A DNA stretch of 64,000 nucleotides from Allobosea thiooxidans (GCF_900168195.1 NZ_FUYX01000005.1:1-64000); one strand, 5' to 3'; numbered from the stretch's first letter, positions 33,856-42,082 are shown. Notes: generated from the sequence alone by a model not told the origin. Numbers and translations: made by a program.

Positions 33856-33892
33856 CATGGGCGAGGCGGCAATCAAAGCCGCCTCGCCCATG
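33856..33892 (+). terminator. Perfect 15-bp stem-loop after the hydrolase gene
   Basis: CATGGGCGAGGCGGC (33856-33870) pairs perfectly with GCCGCCTCGCCCATG (33878-33892) around a 7-base loop, four bases past the stop codon. The following bases are only weakly U-rich (TTCACC). It is a probable terminator and marks the left border of the accessory island. Confidence 0.65.
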
Positions 33893-33956
33893 TTCACCGC
33901 AGGGCCACCATTGGAATTCCGCAAGCGGCACGGCTTCTTTTGCTAGACTGGAAAGC

Positions 33957-34610
33957 TCATAGATCCGTCTGCTCGGACAGGAGCAGAGCATCATCGACTT
34001 CAATGCCGAGGTATCGGACGGTGCTTTCGAGCTTGGAATGGCCCAGTAGCAGCTGCCAGGCACGAAGGTTGCCGGTTCGCCTGTAGATCAGCGCAACTTT
34101 TGTCCGCCGGAGGCTGTGTGTCCCATAGAGTGCGGGATCGAGGCCGATCAAGGCGACCCAGCCATCGAGAAGCCGGCCGTATTGCCTCGTCGTCAAGTGA
34201 TCACCGGGTCGGCTCCGGCTCGGGAAGAGCCATTCGCCGGTTGCCGCTGGTCGTCTCCTAAGCAAGGCTGTCAGCGCCTCTCGGGTCGGATCCGTCAGCT
34301 CGAAAGGCACTGGCCGGCCGGTCTTCTGCTGAATGATCGATGTTCGCAGCCGCACGGTTCCGCCGAGCATGACATCGCCCACACGAAGCCGGACGAGATC
34401 ACAACCACGCAGCTTGCTGTCGATGGCGAGATTAAACATCGCCAAATCTCGCACGCGTCGGTCGTGCTGAAGCCGTGTCCTGATCGCCCAGATATGACGC
34501 GGCTTCAGGGGCGGCTTCGGACCTATGATGCGGCCGGTATTCCAAGCCGGACGCTGATGGGTCTGCTGAGCTTCGACAAGCATGACGCATCCTCCATCGG
34601 GAGGCCGCAT
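33957..34610 (-). CDS. Tyrosine recombinase/integrase, short form
   Basis: This 217-residue protein covers essentially the catalytic half of a phage-type integrase. R68 (KLRGCDL), H165-x-x-R168 (HSLRR), H191 (LLGHSK) and the nucleophile Y200 (VRYLG) complete the active set. The N-terminal core-binding domain is very short (about 45 residues), like the small integrases scattered in rhizobial genomes. It is the leftmost gene of the island containing the large helicase and points away from it. I could not identify flanking attachment-site repeats. It may be an active module or a residual mobility gene. Confidence 0.88.
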   Translation of the reverse strand: MRPPDGGCVMLVEAQQTHQRPAWNTGRIIGPKPPLKPRHIWAIRTRLQHDRRVRDLAMFNLAIDSKLRGCDLVRLRVGDVMLGGTVRLRTSIIQQKTGRPVPFELTDPTREALTALLRRRPAATGEWLFPSRSRPGDHLTTRQYGRLLDGWVALIGLDPALYGTHSLRRTKVALIYRRTGNLRAWQLLLGHSKLESTVRYLGIEVDDALLLSEQTDL

Positions 34611-34816
34611 CCGAAGCGCATTCTACTGCATCTGTCGCTCGTCTGATGCGCCACTTGCTGACATTCATGGGGTGCCCGAATCCAGACATTGAAACCCGCC
34701 TCAGGTGGTCAGGCAACGTATCTCATGCGACGTTCTGCTAGGAACGCTCACCTCTCGCGGTTGACTCGATTCCTCTTGAACGACTGCGGACAAATTTGCA
34801 TCGTGCTTGGCAAAAA

Positions 34817-37800
34817 ATGGGGCTCGCCGGGACGGAGATGCAGACTACCTCAAAATTTCAGTCGAAGATCCTTAGCCGCCAGAAGCATGATCTCGATTAC
34901 GATATTTACCGCGCCGGCCTCGAATGGGATTTGACCGATCCTATCGTCATCGAGAGCGCCGACGATTTTAAATCAACGCAGCGCTGGAAGAAGCACCTCG
35001 ATCCTTATCACCACCAAGTCAGCAATCTGATCACCTTCTGCCGACGACTGCCGGTTACGCTTTTGGCTGACGACGTCGGCTTGGGTAAGACGATCAGCGC
35101 TGGTCTCGTCATGAGCGAACTGATTGCGCGCTCACGGCTAGCCAAGATTTTGATTGTCTGCCCGAAGGTCCTCTGCCCGCAGTGGAAGGAGGAGCTGGAG
35201 ACGAAATTCAACATCAACTGCGAGGTCGCCACAGGCAAGGAACTGGTGTCTGCGGATCCGGGAGAAACCGGGGCGGTCATCACAACCTACAATTCGGCGC
35301 GGCTTTATCTCGATCGCCTTCCTGAGGACAGCTTTCAGATGCTCGTCCTGGATGAGGCTCACAAGCTCCGGAACCTATACGGCACGGAGAAATCTCCTCA
35401 AGTTGCACTGACCTTCCAGCGGGCGCTCCAAAATCGGCGCTTTCGCTTTGTGCTGATGCTGACGGCAACACCGATTCAGAACCGGCTCTGGGATCTATAT
35501 TCGCTCATTGATCTGCTGACCGTCGCGCGGGGGCATGAAAACCCGTTCGGTTCGCCTGGAATGTTCGCACGCCGCTACATCGCAGATGACAAAGAGAAGG
35601 CGCGCCAGCTCAAGGAGTCGGCGCGCGACGAGTTCCGCTCGATTGTTTACGGCTACATGTCCCGGGTCCGGCGTGGAGACGCCCAGCTCTCCTTCCCCGA
35701 GCGCGTCGTACAGATGCATCGCGTCCAGCCGACGACCATGGAAACCGAGCTGATCAACGCGATCGCCAAGCCAATCCAAAAGATGAACCGATTAGCGCAG
35801 ATCAGCATCCTCCAGGCGCTATCGAGCAGCCCGGACGCGCTCGCTGCGCAGTTGATTAATATGGCGCGGAAGGGAACCGCCCAGCCGGAACTGGCTCAGT
35901 TAGTTAGCGGCATCGTGAAGCAGATGCCTCCCAGCGCGAAGCTGGCAGGCCTCGGCGCACTCATCGATCAACTGAAGAAGAACAATCCTGGCAGTTGGCG
36001 TCTCGTCGTGTTCACGACGCGGCGCGAAACGCAGACGACGATTCAGAGCTTCCTGGAGAGCAATGGCCTCACTGTCGGCCTTATCAATGGTGACTCCGGC
36101 CAGCGCAACCAGGAAACCATCGCCCGCTTCAAGCAGGATCCGCCTGCTTGCCGGGTCATCGTTTCGACCGAAGCTGGCTCTGAGGGCGTCAACCTTCAGG
36201 TCGCAAACGTGCTGGTCAATTACGATCTGCCCTGGAACCCGATGATTGTTGAACAGCGGATCGGGCGTGTGCAGCGCCTGGGTTCAAAATTCGAGCACGT
36301 CAGCATTTTCAACATCACGCTGAAAGGAACGTTCGAGGAGTACATTGTCGGCCGTCTGATGGAAAAACTGCAGATGGCTTCACACGCCATCGGCGACATT
36401 GAGTCCCTCCTTCAGGGCTCCGACGTGGGCGATCGTGATGACGATGCCGCGTCCACGTTCGAGGAGCGCATTCTCGACCTTGTGCTGGCAGCGCTTGCCG
36501 GCAAGGACGTCGAGAAGGACCTCCGGTTAAAAGAGCAGAGCATCGAGAACGCCAAACTCGAACTGGAGCGCGAGGAAGCTAATATCAACGCAATCCTCGG
36601 TGGCATGGACGGCGTCGGCTATGTTGGCCCTCGCGCGCCGACCTTACCTCCACTCGATCGCTCGATGGATCTGCAGGCCTTCGCGCTTGGTGCCCTCCGC
36701 CAGCTCGGGGCGATCATCTCGCAGTACCGGACCGGGATATACCTCGCTGAGGAGAAGGGACGCCAAGAGTACATCACCTTCGAAGAGGGTGCTTCGCAAG
36801 ATCGGCGTGTGCAGCTTTACGCGCCGCAGTCGCCCGCGCTGCAACGATTGATCAAGCGGGTCACGGAATCTGGCGTTCACGATGTTCGCGATGGCGATCC
36901 AGACCCTGGTCCGGCGTCCGAAAAGCTAGTTCGAGATTGGGCTGACCGACTTGGCGCGAAGCTCGAAGGCAGCCGCGTCAACACAGTCACGCGATCGTTC
37001 GGCGGCGAGGCGCTTTTGCGCGTTCGCGCGACCACAGCTCACGATAGCTATGAGCGACTGGTTACGTGCGACTGTGCGCGCAGTGACCATATTGCGGTTC
37101 CAGCGGAAGCAGGCGATCTGTCCGCACCAGAACACCTGATCCAGGACGTGAAGAAGCTCGGGATCGATATCGAAAGGCTTCAAGCCGCCGGCGAACAGGA
37201 CGCGGGCATCGCCGAGTTTTCGCGCTTTTATCTCGAACGTGGTGCCGTCGAAGTGAAGGCCGCTGGTGCGGATGAGCGCAAACGCAAAAAGCTGGAGGAC
37301 GACTTTACGCCCCGGCTGGATATGACGCTGGTCGGTCTTAGAGGAACTGTTCAGCGCGATATCGCTCTGCGAGCGCGCTACTCGTTCCCTTCAGGGGGCC
37401 TTTACGAGTCCGAGTTTCTAGTTCGGCCAAGCGCCGGGCAAATCCTCAATGAGCCGCCGACCGCGCGCTGCGCGAAGTCGGGGCAGGTCGCTCCGACCGC
37501 CTGCCTAGACCAATGCGAGAGTTCGGGCGCGCAAGTCCTGAAGCACTTGTTGGTCGGTTCGGAGGTTAGCGGGCGCAAAGCGCTGGCTGAGTTCACCGCG
37601 CTGTGTGCCCTCAGCGGGAAACGCGCACTGCTTGACGAACTGGAGGAATCTCAGGTTTCGGGACAGAAGGTGGCGTCAAAGCTCCTGAAGACATCGGCAC
37701 TGAGCGGCAAGCGCGCCGAGCCCGAACATTTCGATGTCTGCCAGTTCACGCGGGCTGATCTGCTGCGGACCGAACTTGCTGTGAGCGAGGTATCCGGAAA

Positions 37801-38539
37801 ACTTTATCGGCAGGACCAGCAGGCGCGGTCAGAGGTTTCTGGGAAAGCAGGCCACAAGGGGGAGTTCACGAGCTGTCATGAGACACGCCAGGTGTTGGCG
37901 CTGAATGAGGCCGAGAAATGCGCGATTACCGATAAGGCGGTACGCCCAGGCGTTCTTGTCGTGTGCGAGGCGACAGGAAAGCGCGTTCTGCCCAATGCGC
38001 TCGGTACATGCGTCTCGTCAGGCAAGCGGGTTCTCAAAGAGCTGCTGACGACGAGTAGCGTTTCGCAAGCGACGGTGCTGCGTTCCGAAGCCGTTCAGTC
38101 TTCATCGGGTCAATTCTGCCTCCCCACCGAGGTTGAGACCTGCCTCTGGAGCGGAAAGCGGGTCCACCCGCTGGATATTCGCCTGTGCTCACTAACTGGC
38201 CTCCCGATCCATATGGAGTTCGCTACCAAGGATGCCCAACCTCGCCTAAAGCCACTTGTGGAAATGCTCGATGGGGTACGGCGCACCGCTGACGAGCAGC
38301 CGATATGGCCTCGCGTTGGAGACCGAATTGCGGTTGCGTTAAAGGGAGGGAAGCCTCGCGTTGAGGCGGCCGTGCTTTCACCCTCCAAAACGCATCTCGC
38401 GATCTGCTCGGAATCAAAAACCATGCTCGGACTTCGTGTCCGGCAACTTGGTATGATCTATGACTTATCGGATCAGTCGATCGTCGGCAGGATCGTACAG
38501 GGAAAACGTAGCGGGAGCGGTTGGGCTGCAAGCAGCTAA
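34817..38539 (+). CDS. SNF2/RapA-type helicase with C-terminal array of 15-residue repeats
   Basis: This 1240-residue superfamily 2 ATPase has Walker A DDVGLGKT near residue 90, DEAH in VLDEAHKLRN, motif III LTATPIQNR, and a helicase C half with STEAGSEGVNLQ and the arginine-finger motif EQRIGRVQRLG near 480. A helical and mixed region follows (about 520-880). From about residue 885 to 1138 come 17 tandem 15-residue repeats, then a roughly 100-residue beta-rich end. The start is uncertain: ATG 34817, ATG 34838 or TTG 34796, none with a clear ribosome site. Codon use is less GC-rich than the surroundings. An integrase and an IS3 element flank it. DNA or RNA-polymerase remodelling or anti-phage activity are possible; I recognise no named system. 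Confidence 0.87.
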   Translation: MGLAGTEMQTTSKFQSKILSRQKHDLDYDIYRAGLEWDLTDPIVIESADDFKSTQRWKKHLDPYHHQVSNLITFCRRLPVTLLADDVGLGKTISAGLVMSELIARSRLAKILIVCPKVLCPQWKEELETKFNINCEVATGKELVSADPGETGAVITTYNSARLYLDRLPEDSFQMLVLDEAHKLRNLYGTEKSPQVALTFQRALQNRRFRFVLMLTATPIQNRLWDLYSLIDLLTVARGHENPFGSPGMFARRYIADDKEKARQLKESARDEFRSIVYGYMSRVRRGDAQLSFPERVVQMHRVQPTTMETELINAIAKPIQKMNRLAQISILQALSSSPDALAAQLINMARKGTAQPELAQLVSGIVKQMPPSAKLAGLGALIDQLKKNNPGSWRLVVFTTRRETQTTIQSFLESNGLTVGLINGDSGQRNQETIARFKQDPPACRVIVSTEAGSEGVNLQVANVLVNYDLPWNPMIVEQRIGRVQRLGSKFEHVSIFNITLKGTFEEYIVGRLMEKLQMASHAIGDIESLLQGSDVGDRDDDAASTFEERILDLVLAALAGKDVEKDLRLKEQSIENAKLELEREEANINAILGGMDGVGYVGPRAPTLPPLDRSMDLQAFALGALRQLGAIISQYRTGIYLAEEKGRQEYITFEEGASQDRRVQLYAPQSPALQRLIKRVTESGVHDVRDGDPDPGPASEKLVRDWADRLGAKLEGSRVNTVTRSFGGEALLRVRATTAHDSYERLVTCDCARSDHIAVPAEAGDLSAPEHLIQDVKKLGIDIERLQAAGEQDAGIAEFSRFYLERGAVEVKAAGADERKRKKLEDDFTPRLDMTLVGLRGTVQRDIALRARYSFPSGGLYESEFLVRPSAGQILNEPPTARCAKSGQVAPTACLDQCESSGAQVLKHLLVGSEVSGRKALAEFTALCALSGKRALLDELEESQVSGQKVASKLLKTSALSGKRAEPEHFDVCQFTRADLLRTELAVSEVSGKLYRQDQQARSEVSGKAGHKGEFTSCHETRQVLALNEAEKCAITDKAVRPGVLVVCEATGKRVLPNALGTCVSSGKRVLKELLTTSSVSQATVLRSEAVQSSSGQFCLPTEVETCLWSGKRVHPLDIRLCSLTGLPIHMEFATKDAQPRLKPLVEMLDGVRRTADEQPIWPRVGDRIAVALKGGKPRVEAAVLSPSKTHLAICSESKTMLGLRVRQLGMIYDLSDQSIVGRIVQGKRSGSGWAASS
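37469..38230 (+). repeat. Seventeen in-frame 45-base repeats encoding a 15-residue C/S-x-x-S/T-G motif
   Basis: Each unit begins with Cys or Ser, has Ser or Thr at position 4, usually Gly at 5 and Lys/Arg/Gln at 6, a hydrophobic residue near 8-9 and another near 12-13. Examples are CALSGKRALLDELEE, CEATGKRVLPNALGT and CVSSGKRVLKELLTT. Register is exact through the array except for one 14-residue unit (the fifteenth). The DNA copies are diverged, so the periodicity is maintained at protein level. The likely structure is a solenoid or a chain of metal-binding knuckles. Confidence 0.85.
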
Positions 38540-38556
38540 ACGGATCTCGACATCGG

Positions 38557-38580
38557 ATCGGCTGTATCGGCCGATTTTCT
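38557..38580 (+). terminator. Intrinsic terminator after the helicase gene
   Basis: ATCGGC (38557-38562), a 7-base loop and GCCGAT (38570-38575) are followed by TTTCT (38576-38580), about 18 bases past the TAA stop. It has a short stem and a modest U-run. Confidence 0.6.
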
Positions 38581-38947
38581 AGCGTTCCGTTGACTGCTCT
38601 TTATGCGCAATGCCCTCGAAGAGTGGTAGAATTCCTCTTCCGGTGCGAGGCGGAGGCCATCCCCCTCGAACTGCAGCAGAATGATTTCCTGATCGTATCG
38701 CTCGGGACGAAAACTCACCTGCTGCACCGGCTCCGCGTCACTAGTGGAAGTTGAGAGTTCGCTACACCAATCTAATGCCGTCAACGAACAGGCAGCAGGC
38801 CACCTGAGCGCCTTCCCTTAGAGCGACGGATCTTCCCTGATGGCTGGCGCCGGTGGGCTCGAGCCGGGCCTTCCGTTGAAGATTTTTGCGCCTTACAACC
38901 AGGGCGGGCACAAAGAAAATTAGGTCGTCGCTTCGGAATTTTTTAGC
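38581..38947. other. Intergenic stretch between helicase and insertion sequence
   Basis: Short open frames exist on both strands, but none has a domain, a signal or a ribosome site. The composition is less GC-rich than the core genome. I see no attachment-site repeat or tRNA fragment. Confidence 0.5.
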
Positions 38948-38997
38948 TGAACCGCCCCGGGTTTGTCGGAGGCCCCAACTCCTGAGAGGATGGGGCT

Positions 38998-39327
38998 ATG
39001 ACGAGCAAGACGACGAACAAGTTCTCGCCTGAGGTGCGTGCGCGCGCGGTGCGGATGGTGCTGGATCACGAAGCCGAGCATCCGTCGCGCTGGGCGGCGA
39101 TCACGTCGATTTCGGGCAAGATCGGCTGCACGGCGCAGACGCTGAGCGAGTGGGTGAAGAAGGCAGAGATCGACAGTGGCCGAAAGGCCGGGCTGACGAC
39201 GGACATGGCGGCCAAGCTCAAGGCTCTCGAACGCGAGAACCGCGAGTTGCGGCAGGCCAATGAGATCCTGCGCAAGGCATCGGCGTATTTTGCCCAGGCG
39301 GAGCTCGACCGCCGACACCGGTCATGA
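38998..39327 (+). CDS. IS3-family transposase OrfA
   Basis: This 109-residue protein has an N-terminal helix-turn-helix ([17 protein letters not shown], then [16 protein letters not shown]) for binding the inverted repeats. A leucine/heptad helix at the C-terminus ([18 protein letters not shown]) serves multimerisation with OrfAB. Its stop overlaps the OrfB start as ATGA. It is normally produced alone as a regulator and as part of the frameshifted transposase. Confidence 0.93.
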   Translation: MTSKTTNKFSPEVRARAVRMVLDHEAEHPSRWAAITSISGKIGCTAQTLSEWVKKAEIDSGRKAGLTTDMAAKLKALERENRELRQANEILRKASAYFAQAELDRRHRS

Positions 39328-40229
39328 TCGCCTTCATCGACGATCACCGCGGGGCCTATGGGGTCGAGCCGATCTGCAAGGTGCTGCCGATCGCCCCGTC
39401 AACCTACCATGAGCATGCCGCCAAGCGGATCGATCCGGGGAAGCAGTCGGCTCGGGCGAAGCGGGACCTGGAGCTGAAGCCGCAGATCGAGCGCGTGTTC
39501 GGGGAGAACTTCGAAGTCTATGGCGCGCGCAAGGTCTGGCGGCAGATGTTGCGCGAGGGGTTCGACGTTGCACGATGCACGGTCGAACGCCTGATGGCCG
39601 GCCTCGGCCTGCAAGGTGTCATTCGCGGCAAGCCGATCCGCGCGACCGTCCAGGACAAGGCCGCGCCGCGCCCGCTGGATCATGTCAACCGGGTGTTCCA
39701 TGCGCCGGCGCCGAACATGCTGTGGGTCTCGGACTTCACCTACGTTTCGACCTGGTCGGGCTTCGTCTATGTCGCCTTCGTCATCGATGCCTATGCTCGG
39801 CGGATCGTCGGCTGGCGCGTATCCCGGACCGCACACGCCAGCTTCGTGCTCGACGCGCTGGAGCAGGCGCTGCATGAGCGGCGGCCCATCCATCGGGGCG
39901 GCCTCGTGCATCATAGCGACCGAGGCTCTCAATATGTGAGCATCCGCTATACTGAGCGCCTTGCCGAGGCAGGCATCGAGCCCTCCGTCGGCAGTGTGGG
40001 CGACAGCTATGACAACGCGCTCGCCGAGACGATCAACGGTCTCTACAAAGCCGAGCTGATCCATCGGCGCGGGCTTTGGCGATCCTTAGAGGCCGTGGAG
40101 TTCGGGACACTGACCTGGGTCGACTGGTTCAACCATCGCCGGCTGCTGGAGCCTATCGGCAATATCCCGCCGGCCGAAGCCGAAGGACGCTATTACGCGA
40201 TGCTGGACGAGCCAGCCATCGCAGCCTGA
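39324..40229 (+). CDS. IS3-family transposase OrfB (DDE integrase)
   Basis: This 301-residue DDE recombinase has D137 in WVSDFTYV, D199 in HHSDRGSQY and E235 in NALAETING, the canonical D-D-(35)-E spacing. An HTH_21-like region ([13 protein letters not shown]) precedes the catalytic core. It is intact. It is produced by translational coupling at the ATGA overlap or by a -1 frameshift from orfA; I did not see a strong A6G slippery site. Confidence 0.93.
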   Translation: MIAFIDDHRGAYGVEPICKVLPIAPSTYHEHAAKRIDPGKQSARAKRDLELKPQIERVFGENFEVYGARKVWRQMLREGFDVARCTVERLMAGLGLQGVIRGKPIRATVQDKAAPRPLDHVNRVFHAPAPNMLWVSDFTYVSTWSGFVYVAFVIDAYARRIVGWRVSRTAHASFVLDALEQALHERRPIHRGGLVHHSDRGSQYVSIRYTERLAEAGIEPSVGSVGDSYDNALAETINGLYKAELIHRRGLWRSLEAVEFGTLTWVDWFNHRRLLEPIGNIPPAEAEGRYYAMLDEPAIAA

Positions 40230-40268
40230 CTCAAACCAAACGGCCTCCGGCGAACCCGGGGCGGTTCA

Positions 40269-40568
40269 ACAGGGCGCGCCCTGAAGCTCGGAATTCGCGG
40301 CGATTACCAGCCTCGAAGGATCGTCGTTTCAATCCTTGAGACCGCATAACAATGCGCATAACATGTTGCAGTCAGCGAAGGATTTTTCGTCGGATTTCCA
40401 GCCTGATCGGCGAGTCCCCTAGGGAGCGCCATTCGCCGTAGGCGTTGATTTTCCAGCGAAAAATTGAAAATGCCGGGTGCGTACGTACGCAGGGATGTAC
40501 GCACGACATGGCGACCCATTTGACACGTCAAACGTTGGGGTGGACCTACCAGCGACCCGCGCGCGAGC
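40269..40568. other. Intergenic stretch right of the IS, with an unusual palindrome
   Basis: No gene is seen. The notable feature is the perfect 14-bp palindrome TGCGTACGTACGCA (40478-40491) followed by another GTACGCAC half (40497-40504), which also pairs with GTGCGTAC at 40477-40484. The region is otherwise AT-richer than the core. Confidence 0.5.
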
Positions 40569-41258
40569 TCAGCGTGCGGGGGCCGCTTCGAGCAGCGCGA
40601 CCATGGCAGCGTATCCGCGCGCGCGGGCATGCCGCAGCGGCGTGGCGCCTTGCCTGTCGGCGAGGTTGCGATCGGCGCCGGCCGCGAGCAGGGCCCGCAC
40701 GGTCTCGATATGACGCTTGCCGCCATCGCCGAGGATCACCGCTTCGATCAGGGCGGTCCAGCCGAGATTATTGACGTGATCGAGCGGCGCGCCGGCCTTG
40801 ATCAGCTCGCGGACGATGCCGTCATGGCCGAGATGCGCGGCGGCGATCAGCGCTGTGCCGTCATAGCGGCTGGTGGTGAGCTTCGCCGAGGCGCCCGACG
40901 CCAGCAGGGCCTTCAGCGCCGGCACGTCGTTGCTCACGGCGACGATGGTGACCGCATCATAGTGCTGGTTGTCGAACAGACCGGGATCGGCTCCGGCGGC
41001 GATCAATAGGCGGATCGCCTCCACCTGGCCGCGGAAGGCCGCGACATGCAGCGGCGTGCGGCCATTGCCGTCGCGCGCATCGAGCTTCTCGCCGACGCCT
41101 GCGAGACGACGAATGACCGCGGCATCGCCGGAGGCGGCCGCTGCGTGCAGGCCGCGATAGGCGGCGAGCTCGGCTGCGTCGGGGGGCGTCTGCGCGACGG
41201 CCCGGCCGCTCAGGTTGGCCGCGACCAGGGCCAGGGCGATCAGCAGCATCCTCGCCAT
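40569..41258 (-). CDS. Exported ankyrin-repeat protein
   Basis: This 229-residue protein has a signal peptide (MARMLLIALALVAANLSGRAVAQ) and about five ankyrin repeats. The clearest are DGNGRTPLHVAAFRGQVEAIRLLIAAGAD and NNLGWTALIEAVILG, seen as GRTPLHVAAFRG and GWTALIEAV cores. It should lie in the periplasm and bind a protein partner. It is separated from the haem-binding-like gene upstream by a stem-loop, so the two may be transcribed independently. No partner can be named. Confidence 0.9.
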   Translation of the reverse strand: MARMLLIALALVAANLSGRAVAQTPPDAAELAAYRGLHAAAASGDAAVIRRLAGVGEKLDARDGNGRTPLHVAAFRGQVEAIRLLIAAGADPGLFDNQHYDAVTIVAVSNDVPALKALLASGASAKLTTSRYDGTALIAAAHLGHDGIVRELIKAGAPLDHVNNLGWTALIEAVILGDGGKRHIETVRALLAAGADRNLADRQGATPLRHARARGYAAMVALLEAAPAR

Positions 41259-41285
41259 GGCGGCGCTCCTCCCAAGGAATAGAGG

Positions 41286-41317
41286 AGGCAGGCGGCCGCT
41301 TTCGCAACCGCCTGCCT
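41286..41317 (-). terminator. Stem-loop between the GlcG-like and ankyrin genes
   Basis: AGGCAGGCGG (41286-41295) pairs perfectly with CCGCCTGCCT (41308-41317) around a 12-base loop, 25 bases past the stop of the GlcG/HbpS-like gene on the minus strand. The U-rich side (TGTTGTTT) is on the plus strand, so its efficiency for leftward transcripts is uncertain. Confidence 0.5.
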
Positions 41318-41341
41318 TGTTGTTTCAGGTCTGATCCGGAC

Positions 41342-41830
41342 TCAGCGGAGCTTGGCCTTCACCTTCTCGATGCCGGCATTGGCGCATTCCTCGTCGAGAT
41401 GGCCGCCCGGCGCGCCACCGACACCGACCGCGCCGATCACCTCGTCGCCGACCTTGACCGGCACGCCGCCGCCGAGCAGCAGGAAGCCCTCGATCGCGGC
41501 CATGTTGCGCGCGGCCGGGTTCTTTTCCACGCCTTCGGCGATCGCGCCGGTGGCGTTGCGGGCGGAGGCGGCGGTGAAGGCCTTGTCACGGCTGGCCGCG
41601 ACGGTGTGCGGGCCGGCCTTGTCGGCGCGGAGCACGGCGCGGGTGACGCCGGCGCGGTCGACGACCGTGGCGGTGACGTTGAAGTTCTTGGCGGCGCAGG
41701 CCTCGACGGTCGCCTGCGCGATCTCCTGGGCGATGGCGAGCGGCATGTTGCGCTCCTGCAGAACCTGGGCGCCGGCGGCGGCGGGAACGAGCGCGAGCAC
41801 AACGGCGGCGGCGAAACGGATCTGGGTCAT
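41342..41830 (-). CDS. Exported GlcG/HbpS-type (haem-binding-like) protein
   Basis: This 162-residue protein has a signal peptide (MTQIRFAAAVVLALVPAAAGAQ) and a GlcG/HbpS fold. The segments TVVDRAGVTRAVLRADKAGPHT, KAFTAASARN and LLLGGGVPVKVGDEVIGAVGVGGAPGGHLDEECANAG are characteristic (GVPV...IGAVGVGGAPGG core). Family members bind haem or cobalamin or accompany glycolate and alcohol oxidation genes. A 26-bp palindrome sits 95 bases upstream of its start, and a two-component system lies just beyond, so induction by that system is likely. The ligand is unknown. Confidence 0.85.
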   Translation of the reverse strand: MTQIRFAAAVVLALVPAAAGAQVLQERNMPLAIAQEIAQATVEACAAKNFNVTATVVDRAGVTRAVLRADKAGPHTVAASRDKAFTAASARNATGAIAEGVEKNPAARNMAAIEGFLLLGGGVPVKVGDEVIGAVGVGGAPGGHLDEECANAGIEKVKAKLR

Positions 41831-41924
41831 GGTCTCTCCGAGACTGAAGCGAGGACGAGCCGTGAGCTCGATGACCCCGAAATAGCGGGTCCCGGCCGGG
41901 GTTTTGATCGGTGCGGTGCCGGAG

Positions 41925-41950
41925 CCTTCTCCGTAGTCCTACGGAGAAGG
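41925..41950 (-). promoter_or_regulatory. Perfect 26-bp palindrome upstream of the GlcG-like gene
   Basis: CCTTCTCCGTAG (41925-41936), TC, CTACGGAGAAGG (41939-41950) is a perfect inverted repeat with a 2-base centre. It lies 95-120 bases upstream of the GlcG-like start and has no U tract on either side, which argues for an activator site over a terminator. The FixJ-type regulator encoded at 42107-42712 is the obvious candidate to bind it. Confidence 0.55.
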
Positions 41951-41986
41951 CCATCCTACGGCGCTGTTCAATTCGCTGAACTGGCG

Positions 41987-42082
41987 GTCATTGCAAGGAG
42001 CAAAGCGACGAAGCAATCCAGGGGGATTGGGTGGAGCGTTTCATCTGGTCCCCCTGGATTGCTTCGCTGCGCTCGCAATGAC
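41987..42082. repeat. Palindromic intergenic repeat element (about 96 bp)
   Basis: GTCATTGC...GAAGCAATCCAGGGGG on the left returns as CCCCCTGGATTGCTTC...GCAATGAC on the right, with a roughly 25-base centre. Arms of about 33 bases pair with a few mismatches (AAGGAGCAAAGCGAC against the complement of GCTGCGCTCGC). This resembles the dispersed palindromic elements common in Bradyrhizobium/Bosea-like genomes. It sits between the FixJ-type regulator stop and the 26-bp palindrome. Confidence 0.75.

Larger units (their letters stand above)
38948..40268 (+). mobile_element. Complete IS3-family insertion sequence (1321 bp)
   Basis: Terminal inverted repeats of 27 bp lie at 38948-38974 and 40242-40268. 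Both begin TGAACCGCCCCGGGTT and differ at only two positions. Between them are orfA and orfB in the usual IS3 arrangement. The three to five bases flanking each end do not match (left ...TAGC, right ACAG...), so no target-site duplication is visible. It lies immediately right of the helicase gene and does not interrupt an evident gene. Confidence 0.92.

Noticed and set aside
34817..38539. Assignment of the helicase to DISARM, Zorya, BREX or another named defence system
   Set aside because: None of the required partner genes is present in the window and the repeat array is not a feature I know from those systems.
40400..40440. A possible tRNA 3'-end fragment (GAGTCCCCTAGGGAGCGCCA) as integrase attachment site
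   Set aside because: The T-arm does not pair properly, there is no acceptor or anticodon arm, and no second copy was found near the integrase.
33900..40568. Direct repeats marking island ends
   Set aside because: I compared the sequence near 33900-33960 with that around 38540-38950 and 40269-40568 by eye and found no shared stretch long enough to be an attachment site.
41925..41950. The 26-bp palindrome as a transcription terminator of the two-component operon
   Set aside because: There is no U tract on either strand, and the 96-bp element lies closer to the operon end. A regulator site is more likely.
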